Of a stretch of DNA of 64,000 nucleotides, positions 11,890 through 21,157 are shown one piece after another. Source of the stretch: Diadophis punctatus similis. Lineage: Eukaryota; Chordata; Lepidosauria; Squamata; Dipsadidae. Both the position numbers and the translations under genes were made by a program. Location of the stretch: assembly GCA_023053685.1 (NCBI GenBank), contig JALIGW010000021.1:14621592-14685591 (forward strand). Reading direction: 5' to 3'. Position 1 is the first letter of the stretch; each line of letters opens with the position of its first letter. The notes beneath the pieces were generated by a model. It did not search any database. It saw only the letters and a program-made list of their open reading frames with translations, and had not been told where the DNA came from.

Positions 11890-12350
11890 TGGACCACTGG
11901 TGTTCCAACACTGGAGGTTTTAAATAAAAGATTGGACACCCATTTGTCTGAAATGGTATAGGGTCTCCTGCTTGAGCAGAGGGTTGGACTAGAAGACCTC
12001 CAAGGTCCCTTCCAACTATGTCATTCTGTTATTCTTTGTATGATCATGTTTACCAATCCCATCAAGGCCAAAGAAAGTCTAGAATGGCATAGGACAGTGG
12101 TCCTCAACCCCCAGTCCGTGGACCGGCACCGGGCTGCGGCATGCCAGAAACCGGTCTTTGCAAACAGGTGAAGCCCCATCCAAGGAATGCAGGCAGCAGG
12201 CAAAACCACACCCCCTCCGGTCCATTGAAAACCCGGTCCCTGGTGCCAAAAAGGTTGGGGCTGCTGGCATAGGATATCATGGCAAGGGCAGGGGGTTAGA
12301 CTAAAAGACCTCCAAGGTCCCTCCCAACCCTATTACTCTATGTTCTATTT
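11890..12350 (+). mobile_element. CR1 LINE 3' ends, two fragments, second split by a hAT element
   Basis: The first copy ends AAGGTCCCTTCCAAC at about 12003-12017. The second reads AGAATGGCATAGGA, then resumes after the insertion with GGATATCATGG and CAAGGTCCCTCCCAACC. Confidence 0.85.
12095..12266. mobile_element. hAT-type MITE (CAGTGGTCCTCAACC family)
   Basis: Ends CAGTGGTCCTCAACCCC/GGTTGGGGCTGCTG with an exact 8-bp duplication GCATAGGA (12087-12094 and 12267-12274). It sits at the same CR1 tail position hit by three other hAT elements in this window. Confidence 0.85.
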
Positions 12351-12655
12351 AGATTCCATCTTAGGTACTCAGCATTTCTGACTGATGCAATTTCTTTTGT
12401 TTCTTTTCTCTTCTCCCCTATATCTTCTTTTCTTTTGCAACATATATCATTTTCTCTGCTTGTTTTCCCCCTGTTCCGCCCCCTCCCCACACCTGCGCGA
12501 GTCTGAGTTGTGTTTTCTTTCATTTTTTAAAAAGGGGTTATGGAATTTGGGCTGCCGAAATCAGGAAGGCTGCTGTATCTCTTTGCTGCCACCCTGTGGT
12601 CATCTGGATATGAAGTCCAAATCCTTCATAGTCCTGTAAGACTTGTCTCATAGGA

Positions 12656-12705
12656 CAGAGGTCTCCAACCTTGGCAACCTTAAAGCCTTAAGGTTGGAGG
12701 CCCTG
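12656..12705. mobile_element. Minimal 50-bp palindromic hAT MITE
   Basis: Ends CAGAGGTCTCCAACC/GGTTGGAGGCCCTG with an exact duplication TCATAGGA (12648-12655, 12706-12713). The interior is almost entirely deleted. Confidence 0.75.
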
Positions 12706-12717
12706 TCATAGGAGACA

Positions 12718-12964
12718 CCCAAAGGTGCTTTTTCAAGAGGCACCTTTGGGTGTCTTTCTGGTTTTTCTTTGAAGACGTTTCCCTTCTCATCCAAGAAGCT
12801 TCTTCAGCTCTGACTGGATGATCCTTCCATTCCCCACCATCCAGTCAGAGCTGAAGAAGCTTCTTGGATGAGAAGGGAAACGTCTTCAAAGAAAAACCAG
12901 AAAGTCTAGTTGCGTCTTTAAAAAAGCACCTTTGAGACAACCATGACCTGGATGACTGAGAATC
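12718..12964 (+). mobile_element. Hairpin retroposon, best preserved foldback
   Basis: Arms of about 75 nt pair nearly perfectly around ATCCTTCCATTCCCCAC. The core is AAGAAGCTTCTTCAGCTC and its complement, and the one-sided tail is ATGACCTGGATGACTGAGAA. Flanks TCATAGGAGACA (12706-12717) and TCATGGGAGACA (12965-12976) match at 11 of 12. Confidence 0.75.
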
Positions 12965-13026
12965 TCATGGGAGACAGGAGAAAGGATAGGCTATCTGGGT
13001 CTGTAGAGGACAACGGGCAAGGAGAA

Positions 13027-13130
13027 GATTTAGATTTAGATTTAGATTTATTATTAGAGTTGGAAGGGACCTTGTAGGTCATCTAGTCCAACCCCCTGCT
13101 GAAGCAGGAGTTCCTACACCATTTGAAGGG
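13027..13130 (-). mobile_element. CR1 LINE 3' tip
   Basis: GAGTTGGAAGGGACCTTG and AGTCCAACCCCCTGC, antisense, with TTTAGA repeats at the terminal side. Confidence 0.8.
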
Positions 13131-13211
13131 CATCTTCCACATCTTTCAATGACAAAAGAGTACCAGAATCTCACAATCTCTGCAAAAATCACCACTGCTC
13201 TTGTGAGGAGA

Positions 13212-13345
13212 GGAGAGCCCGTGGCTTAGAGTTTAATACATCAACCTAATACGCAAGTAGCCAGGGTTCGAATCCCAGAAAGGGTATGGCTAGCTGACGA
13301 GAGCTAAATAGCTTGAAATAGATCTATACTAGTCTCCCTTTATTT
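13212..13345 (+). mobile_element. tRNA-like SINE, third copy
   Basis: GCCCGTGGCTTAGAGTTTAA, box-B-like GGTTCGAATCCC and the ATGGCTAGCTGACGAGAGC body. Confidence 0.65.
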
Positions 13346-13664
13346 TTTTGTTGGTAAAATATAAATTCAACACTGCTTTTGTGGTGACTTCCATGTCATT
13401 GTTGCTCGATCCTCCTCTGTGATCGGACCAAAGTTTGAAATTCGAGAAAAGAGACAGGAGAACGTGTAGCTGCTCTTCAACGAGGAGTGAATGGAGCAGG
13501 GCAGACGAGGGATGCGGAAGATGACATGTTTGTGATGACATCATCCTGCAAACGATGCAAGTCAGATGTCAGAAGTCATGACGTCTGCTATGGTCCCACC
13601 CTCATTGCGCACGTGTGGTCATTTTGACAGCAGTGTGCCTTGTGATGGTGAGGGCAGAGGTCAA

Positions 13665-13725
13665 AGATGGAGGGTCAGACTAGAAGACCTCAAAGTTCCC
13701 TTCCAACTCTGGTATTCTGTATTCC
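13665..13725 (+). mobile_element. CR1 LINE 3' tip
   Basis: GACTAGAAGACCTC followed by TTCCCTTCCAACTCTGG and ATTCTGTATTC. Confidence 0.6.
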
Positions 13726-14097
13726 ATAAAGGTGGTGGATGGGGAATCAATTAAGCTTTTGAACAGCTATGAGGCTCAGAGCTAGAGAGGGAGGCAGACA
13801 CAGCACAGTATTTGTTCCTGTTGAACTTCTGTCTGTTCTGAGAACAGAACTGCAAAAGAGTCGTAGAATCGGATAAAATGCCTGCATTCCATTTTAAAAG
13901 GTTCAATCAAGGACACCAGAACAGAGAAATAACCCTTTCAAAAGTGTTAAAAGCCTCCAAGATATGTGCTCCTGGCTCCTAGACCTAAAAGTGTTGACTT
14001 TGCTGGTATAAAAAAATATCTGACAGACGTTTGATTAATTATCAAGTTCTCTCCCTTGAACTAGTCTTGCCAGTTGTATATCGAGGTAGGTGAGAGG

Positions 14098-14338
14098 CAG
14101 AATTGGGTTCTAACCGGTTTTAACCGGTTCTTTAGAACCGTTAGTAGTTCGGCGATGATGTCACGGAGCCGGTTCTGTCGGTGTCTTTGTGGGCGCTGCC
14201 ATCTTGGATTTTGCTTCTGCGCATGCACAGAAGCTATTTTTTTATTGCTGCGTGCACGCGTGCATGTGTGAAGCGCGCACGCGCGCACAACGCAACCCTG
14301 AGCGAACCGGCAGCAAAAGGATCCAGAACCCACCCCTG
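14098..14338. mobile_element. hAT-like MITE (ACCGGTTC family)
   Basis: Ends CAGAATTGGGTTC and GAACCCACCCCTG. Flanking octamers GTGAGAGG (14090-14097) and GTGAGGGG (14339-14346) match at 7 of 8. The interior is GC-rich with repeated GCGCGCAC. Confidence 0.7.
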
Positions 14339-14561
14339 GTGAGGGGCTCAGGTTTCTTAAATGCAGTTTAAATATGTTCATTTTCTTTGTCTCTTTCTTG
14401 TAAAACAAAAAAGACATTTGAGGCTTCCACCTCAGAACAATTCGCCCTGAAAAACATTCACCCTTTCCCTGAATCCAGTCAATGAGACAGCTTTTTATAT
14501 CTCTTTGAAACTCCTAATGAATATGCTAGGGGTGGGGTCTCCCAGGTGTAATATTCCTAAA

Positions 14562-14670
14562 GCCAGTTTAGTGAAGTGGGTGACTGTGAGTTCTAGTTCT
14601 GCCTTAGGCACAAAGCCATCTGGGTGACTTGGGGCCAGTCGCGCTCTCCTAGCCCTGGGAAGGAGGCAAT
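14562..14670 (+). mobile_element. tRNA-derived SINE fragment (same family as 29012-29470)
   Basis: GTGAGTTCTAGTTCTGCC resembles box B, followed by AGCCATCTGGGTGACTTGGG. The 3' part is missing. Confidence 0.5.
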
Positions 14671-15518
14671 CTCTCTTTGATCAGTTTCCATCCATTGTTC
14701 CTTGTCTGGCCTTCAGGTGCTTTGGAGCATAGCTTGACCCCCTCCTCTCTGTGGCAGCCTCTCAGATATTGGAAGACTGCTATCATGTCTCCCCTGGTCC
14801 TTCTCTTCGCTAGCCTAGCCATGCCCAGTTCCTGCAACCGTTCTTCGTATGTTTAAGCCTCCAGTCCCCTAATCAGCCTGGTTACTCTTCTCTGCACTCT
14901 TTCTAGAGCAGGGGTCGGGAACCTATGGCTCGCGAGCCAGATGTGGCTCTTTTGATGATTGCATATGGCTCGCAGCAGGGGTGAAATCCTCCCGGTTCTT
15001 CGATACTCCGCATTGCCCGAAAACCCTGTAACTAAACGCCCAGACAGAGAGAAGTTAGCAACGTGGAAAGAGGGGCGACATTGACAACTACCGCTGCTTG
15101 AGCGGTGGGCCAATAAGAGAGCCCGCTGATGGGGCCACGTGAGGGAAGTTTGTGTGGAAAGACGGTTGGGAAACCAAGGAAACGGTTAGCGGGAGTGAAG
15201 CGGTGAGAGGGCGGGGCCGGGGCCGAACACGCGCGGCAGGTGAGGGGCTTTGTGTGAGAGTGTAGACTTGGCTTTCTTGCTTCCCTTCGCGCGTCGTCCC
15301 GCCGCTCTGTTAATTGTCAGGCCGTATCAACCTCCCCCTTTTTCTGTGGTGCCTAATGGTGGGATAGTTTGAATAAATAAGCCAAGCGGCCGAAGGAGCC
15401 TTGGAGCTCCGATGCTGCCCTGCTCTAGTCGCCTGCTGGGAAGGCTGCAGCAGCCACCACCAGCTGGCAGCATAAGGCAAGAGGCAGGCGGGAGACGCGG
15501 GCAGGAGCTGGCTTGTCG

Positions 15519-16610
15519 AGGGAGCGCGCGGCTGAGAGGCATCTCGCGCGGGGAGGAAACTTTGTCTGGCTTGGCTTCGAGAGCGAGCAAGCAAGCGAGA
15601 GCAGCGCAGCCACAGCCGGAAGGGAAGCAAGCAGCCTGCTCTGCCACTCAAGCCAGCGGCTGCCGGAAGCAACAAGGGCGTTAGGAAAAGAGAAGGAAAA
15701 GATAGAACTGAAGGAAAGAGTGCTAGCGGCGGTGGCGGCGCTCCTCCTTCTCTTTTCCTAACACCCTTGTTGCTTCCGGCAGCCGCTGGCTTGAGTGGCA
15801 GAGCAGGCTGCTTGCTTCCCTTCCCGCTGTGGCTGCGCTGCTCTCGCTTGCTTGCTCGCTCTCGAAGCCAAGCCAGACAAAGTTTCCTCCCCGCGCGAGA
15901 TGCCTCTCAGCCGCGGTCTCCCTCGGCACTCCCTCCTTCCTTCCTTCCTTCCTTTCATCTCTGGTCTTCCTTCCTTCCCTTTTCTCTTCTTCCCTCTTTC
16001 CTAGCCCTCAGCACCACAAGATCCTTTTTCCCAAATGAAGAAAAGAGTGCTGGTGGCGGCTGCGGTCGTGCCGAGGGAGTGCGCGGCTGAGAGGCATCTC
16101 GCGCGGGGAGGAAACTTTGTCTGGCTTGGCTTCGAGAGCGAGCAAGCAAGCGAGAGCAGCGCAGCCACAGCGGAAAGGGAAGCAAGCAGCCTGCTCTGCC
16201 ACTCAAGCCAGCTGCCGCCGGAAGCAACAAGGGCGTTAGGAAAAGAGAAGGAAAAGATAGAACTGAAGGAAAGAGTGCTAGCGGCGGTGGCGGCACTCCT
16301 TCTTCTCTTTTCCTAACGCCCTTGTTGCTTCCGGCGGCCGCTGGCTTGAGTGGCAGAGCAGGCTGCTTGCTTCCCTTCCCGCTGTGGCTGCGCTGCTCTC
16401 GCTTGCTTGCTCGCTCTCGAAGCCAAGCCAGACAAAGTTTCCTCCCCGCGCGAGATGCCTCTCAGCCGCGCACTCCCTCGGCACGACCGCAGCCGCCACC
16501 AGCACTCTTTTCTTCATTTGGGAAAAAGGATCTTGTGGTGCTGAGGGCTAGGAAAGAGGGAAGAAGAGAAAAGGGAAGGAAGGAAGACCAGAGATGAAAG
16601 AAAGGAAGGA
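15519..16610. repeat. Four alternating inverted GC-rich repeat units
   Basis: A roughly 170-bp unit (GAGGCATCTCGCGCGGGG, GCAAGCAAGCGAGAGCAGC, GCCGGAAGCAACAAGGG) occurs at about 15524-15700 and 16065-16245 in one orientation, and at about 15750-15920 and 16305-16480 in the other. The second pair extends to arms of about 300 nt (15945-16248 with 16300-16610). Identical translated peptides on both strands are a consequence of this and are not genes. Confidence 0.85.
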
Positions 16611-16975
16611 AGGAAGGAAGGAAGGAAGGAAGGAAGGAAGGAAGGAAGGAAGGAAGGAAGGAAGGAAGGAAGGAAGGAAGGAAGGAAGACCAGAGATGAA
16701 AGGAAGGAAGGAAGGAAGGAAGGAAGGAAGGAAGGAAGGAAGGAAGGAAGGAAGGAAGGAAGGAAGACCAGAGATGAAAGGAAGGAAGGAAGGAAGACCA
16801 GAGATGAAAGGAAGGAAGGAAGGAAGGAAGACCAGAGATGAAAGGAAGGAAGGAAGGAAGGAAGGAAGGAAGGAAGGAAGGAAGGAAGGAAGGAAGGAAG
16901 GAAGGAAGGAAGGAAGGAAGGAAGGAAGGAAGGAAGGAAGGAAGACCAGAGATGGAAGGAAGGAAGGAAGGAAGA
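16592..16975 (+). repeat. (GGAA)n array with AGACCAGAGATGAAA interruptions
   Basis: GGAA tetramers broken at five points by the same AGACCAGAGATG spacer, a higher-order structure showing block duplication within the array. Confidence 0.95.
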
Positions 16976-17339
16976 GGAAGAAGAAGAGGAAGGGTGGGAG
17001 GAAGAGAAAAAAGTGAGAGGGAAAGAAAGAAAGAAAGAAAGATTTTAGGAAGGAAGAAAGACAGAAAGAAAAAGAAAGATGGTAGGAGGGGTAGTCTTAT
17101 ACGAAGAGTATATCCCAAACTCTATATTTTCATTGGAAAAGTTGGGGGTCGTCTTATATGCCCAGTCGTGTTATACGCCGGAATATACGGTATATGGCTC
17201 TCACTGAAATAAATTTCCAAATTTTTTGCTTTCATGGCTCTCTTAGTCAAAAAGGTTCCCGACCCCTGTTCTAGAGTCTCAACATCTTTTTTATAGTGTG
17301 GTGACCAGGACAATACTATCCAGTAGAATGTCTTCCATG

Positions 17340-18925
17340 TTCATAACCAGTACATTTACAAACCGCTGGGCTTTATTTCCTTGAGATCCGAGATGAATTA
17401 AATAAGAGCAATGGTAGACAAAGAGGATAGCATTAGCATGGTACAGTTTGTTTTAACAAAAGTACCTGTAGTTGTAATTCTAAACGCTCTTATTACAAAG
17501 GAAAAGGGATTAGAAATTCAGTCCAACCTTTGAATAAAGTTCCTGGTTTTTGTTACCCTCGTATTAAAGGCTTTTGTTAGAAATGGAGTGATTTGAGTCG
17601 ATAGAAACAGAAAGGCGCATTTTGATTCTCCAGAGGGCTCCTATCAGACTAAATATTTGCCTATCGTTTCTTTCCCGTGTGCTTTCATGTAATAAATAAA
17701 TGCCATATATGGAATTATTGTAAAAGGAAAGAGAAGACAGAGAAAAACAGACCAGTTTTCTGTCTGGCCCTCCAAGAAAGAAAGGATTAGTCCCCTGAAT
17801 AAACTTTCTCTGACAGCGATGTTGAGGTCTTAATCCAAATTTTTACAACTGGCTGCTTTGTTTTATATATTTACTGGAGGCAACAGAAGCTTTTCGATTC
17901 GCAATCCATCAGGTTCATGTTACCGCTGGAGTGAGTTTTAAAAATAGCAAGGGCTATTAATTGAATTGAATTAATTAAAATTAAATTAAATTAAATTAAA
18001 CTAACAGGGCTCTTCTCAGGATATTTTTTTTATTTACCTCAGCCACCGATGTCTTTCCATGTGTCTCTCATCCAACCTCCCAATTTCTCAGCAAAACATT
18101 TAGGAGGACATAATAGTCCTTGGTAATCAGCTTTAATCTTCAAAAACAGTGTGCAGTAAAGAGTCAAGAGGGTAAAAAAAAAAAAGCCAAGATGAGGTTC
18201 ATGGCCTACAGATGAAGCTCTGCCCACCCACCCACCCTTTTGTGAGTATTGCACGATGCCTGTGAAGAAAGGGCAAGACTTCCATTGGGAGGGGGGCATG
18301 GCCGCCATTTTGATCGTTTTGGCTTCAGCAGATGCTCCTGAAAACGCCACAGACACAAAAGGAGATTTAAATGCCTACATTTAGAAGTGCCTTTCCACTT
18401 TTCAAAGAGAGACTGGGAAACTGCTCTATGGGGAGTGGTTGAAAACCCACTTCTAGTCTTGATTTCTTGACCCAAGACTTTTTGCAACAGGGTGTAAAGG
18501 GTGTGTGTGTGTTTTGTTCAGGGGTTTATTTGTTTATTTCCAGAAATTCAAATGAGGAACGCTTCAGAATTAAGGAACAAGAAATTCAGAGAAAGTTTTC
18601 CTAGAGTCGTGATTGGAATCCTATTTCACTTTGTTGGTCTCACTCCCTCTGCTCTCCTCTCTCCCAGCCAGGTTATGTGTGATATGTTTATTTGTTCGTG
18701 AGGTTTATATTCCACTTTTTAGTTTTGGGAGCTCCTAACAGTTGTGGTGACAGATTGATAGAGAGAGCAAGAGAGAAAGAGAAAAAGAGAAAGAGAAAGA
18801 GAGAGAGAGAGAGAAACAGACAGACAGACAGATAGAGATAAATGATAGAGAGATTGTCACAGTGTGAATATTGTCAGTTGTATGTCTATGCAGGGTGATG
18901 CACCCCTATTCTAATATTATGGTAT
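17340..18925. other. Mostly unique sequence, no gene recognised
   Basis: AT-rich DNA with (TTAAA) runs near 17970-18000 and a GAGA/GAAA/GACA tract at 18765-18840. No splice-bounded conserved peptide was found. Confidence 0.45.
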
Positions 18926-18928
18926 ATT

Positions 18929-19358
18929 CAGGGGCGGGTTCCTAATTTTTTTACTACCACTCTGTGGGCGTGGTTTATTTTGTGGGTGTGGCTTGCCAGC
19001 CATGTGACCAGGTGGGCGTGGCTTGTCAGCCATGTGACCGGGTGGGCGTGGCTTCTCAGACTGCTGAAGGGAGGGGAATGGAGATAGCTCCTGCCGCCCG
19101 TTCTTTCAGCGTCTCACACGCTCCCTCAGCCATCCTCCCCTGCTTGGACTCACTGTGGGGTAGGAAGGCAGCGCATGCGCAATGCCGGAAGCTCAGCTTC
19201 TGGGCATGTGCAGAAGAAATTTTTTAAAAAAAATTTAATTTTTTTTAAAAAATGGCGGCGCCCAGGCACTGGCAACCGACCGCACCGGTACTGTGATGTC
19301 ACCAGCGGACCGCTACCGGTGCTATAGAGTGGACCGCACCAGTAGGAACCTACCACTG
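18929..19358. mobile_element. hAT-like MITE (CAGGGGCGGGTTCC, ACCGGT-rich)
   Basis: Ends CAGGGGCGGGTTCC/GGAACCTACCACTG with an exact 8-bp duplication GGTATATT (18921-18928, 19359-19366). It contains a short tandem GTGGGCGTGGCTTGTCAGCC. Confidence 0.82.
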
Positions 19359-19399
19359 GGTATATTCTAATACAAGCAGAACACGTGATATGATCTTGT

Positions 19400-20018
19400 A
19401 CGCATGTCCACATTTCAGATCCACCATTAATCACTTTTGACTTGGCTCTTGACCGGAACAGTTGAGTTTTCTTAGCAAAAATGTAATTATTCAGGATTTA
19501 TTGTTTTTGTACCGAAATAAATATTTCTATTAGGCTTTTAATCTCGGCTTTATTTCTAACTGTTTGAATTCCAAGCAAAGATCCAAATTGCCTCTATAAT
19601 ATTTATTCTCATCCCTCAACAGAGATAGAGATAAATAAAAAGATAGATGAGAGATGTTAAATAGATGATAGATAATTGTACATAGATATTAGAGAGAGAA
19701 AATGATAGAAAGATTACTGAGAGAGAAAGAGAGCGCTAATAAAATTATAATAAAACTCTGATGATACCATTCCTCATAATGCTTATAATAAACTTGATCG
19801 CAGAACTTCAGAATGCAGAGAGTCTTCGTGTTATTTTTCCAGGCATTATCCGGCAAAGATTTCTGCTCTAAAGAGAAGGGAACCAATTCGGGAACCATTT
19901 GAGGCCTTGTGCTGCCCTCTGCTGAATTACCACAGTGGGATTTCATCTGAACTCAAATACATATCAAGAAGGAAGGAATGTAATCACGCTTTTGTTTAAC
20001 ACTTTTATAATGTGTGAC
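19400..20018. other. Unique AT-rich sequence with short GATA tract
   Basis: A degenerate GATAGA tract at 19622-19700. Nothing else recognised. Confidence 0.4.
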
Positions 20019-20978
20019 TTTATTAGGAACTCCCTCCTGCTGTGCCCGATGTGGCTTCCAAGGAAATAGGCTCAAGACTGTAGATTTTTATTATTAATTC
20101 TCAGTACCAGGAGGTGCTATAATTTCACTTAATAAAAAGCCATCGTGAAAATTGCTCCTTAGGTTGAAATGTTGCGCATGCATGTTTAATGTATATAACC
20201 AACCGAATTACAAGGTGTGAATTGGAAAAAAAAAACCACAATCTCCGCCATTCTATTATTTAACCTGAGGAAAAATGTTTGTTTTTAATTAGAAAAAAAA
20301 TCCAGAAATATAGAATACTGTAAGTAGAGGAAGTATATCCTACACCTTGGTACACAAACTTTTCAGCAAATCGTTCTTACAATTCTCTTTTTAGGCCTTC
20401 TTAGCTCTTCACAGAACAGGACAAAATTCACAGAAATCTGCATAAAAGATAGAACTTGCCAACTTTCACAATAGCCGGCCCAAGAGTTTTCAAACAATAG
20501 CTTAAAAATTCTAGAATTTAAAAAAAATCTCAGCTTTTTCTTATACTCTTGAGAAAAACTTGGTTTTCTTTTTCCTTCAAGTTGGTTCTCCCTCAAAACT
20601 TATACATTTAATTCCCCAGCATATTATAAGTCAGTAGAAACCAGCTCATTATTCCTCAGATGCATTCAATACATTCCAGAAGTAGCAGAAATGAAAAGAT
20701 TCTCCCCTGCCTCTTTTCTCCCTGCAGATGTTGGTAACTCTAAGCTTACTATTGGAGTTGCTACTATTACTACTGTTTCTGACCGCTAGGTGGCACTGTA
20801 GGCATTCACAATAAATGTATAGAAAGCCCAGATACCTAAGTATATCTATCTATGGATTGATTGATGGATGGATGGATAGATGGATAGACAGCTCTTGAGC
20901 TATAAAAAATATCAACACAGAGATACCTTAAATATCCCCCAAATTACATGAGGTAAACAATTGTCCAAAGAAATTATT
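20019..20978 (-). other. SPON2: Probable SPON2 3'UTR with candidate polyA signals
   Basis: Downstream of the stop codon is AT-rich, mostly unique sequence. It is broken by a short GATA/GATG tract (20848-20890). AATAAA hexamers on the minus strand lie at 20092-20087 and 20024-20019. Which one is used cannot be decided from sequence alone, so the left end is a guess. Confidence 0.35.
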
Positions 20979-21157
20979 TCAGACACAATTATCTGGTTCA
21001 CAGTGTGTTTCTTCGCTCAGATCTGGACAGGGGTTTCCATTGTTGGCGGGCTGAAGAAGTACGTACCGAGTCCGTCTTTTCGTTCCTAAATTTCCACAGG
21101 TGCCACGGCAAAGGCCCCACGAAGACCACAGAGAGGTCTCACAATCCAAGGGTGTTT
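20979..21157 (-). CDS. SPON2: SPON2 last coding exon (thrombospondin type 1 repeat and stop)
   Basis: The 179-nt exon follows a CTGCAG acceptor and completes a GAA codon split G|AA. It reads [19 protein letters not shown], then [28 protein letters not shown] and CEPDNCV, with the TGA at 20981-20979. The six cysteines and the WSSW C-mannosylation motif of a TSP1 repeat are present. The correct frame lacks an internal ATG, so the exon is found only by splicing logic and homology. Confidence 0.95.

Larger units (their letters stand above)
14909..17268. mobile_element. 2.36-kb hAT-type insertion with nested repeats
   Basis: Ends CAGGGGTCGGGAACC/GGTTCCCGACCCCTG with an exact 8-bp duplication TTCTAGAG (14901-14908, 17269-17276). 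The base element is short (a TATGGCTCGCGAGCC start and a GCTTTCATGGCTCTC end). Inside it is a nested region (about 14976-17190) that begins CAGGGGTGAAATCC and ends with CTTATACGCCGG/TACGGTA. It holds CpG-rich DNA, GC-rich inverted repeats and a (GGAA)n array. Confidence 0.8.
14660..17335 (-). mobile_element. CR1 LINE 3' end, split by a 2.36-kb insertion
   Basis: Antisense CR1 from about 14660 to 14908 resumes at 17269 (TCTCAACATC...GTGGTGACCAGG). The two parts join at TTCTAGAG. Confidence 0.85.

Noticed and set aside
15310..16600. Repeated 60-120 codon frames starting MLLPAAAG or similar on both strands
   Set aside because: They are the same GC-rich repeat unit read in alternating orientation inside a transposon; identical peptides on both strands reflect the palindrome.
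16462..17118. A 218-codon Ser/Phe/Leu/Pro frame
   Set aside because: Complement of the (GGAA)n array.
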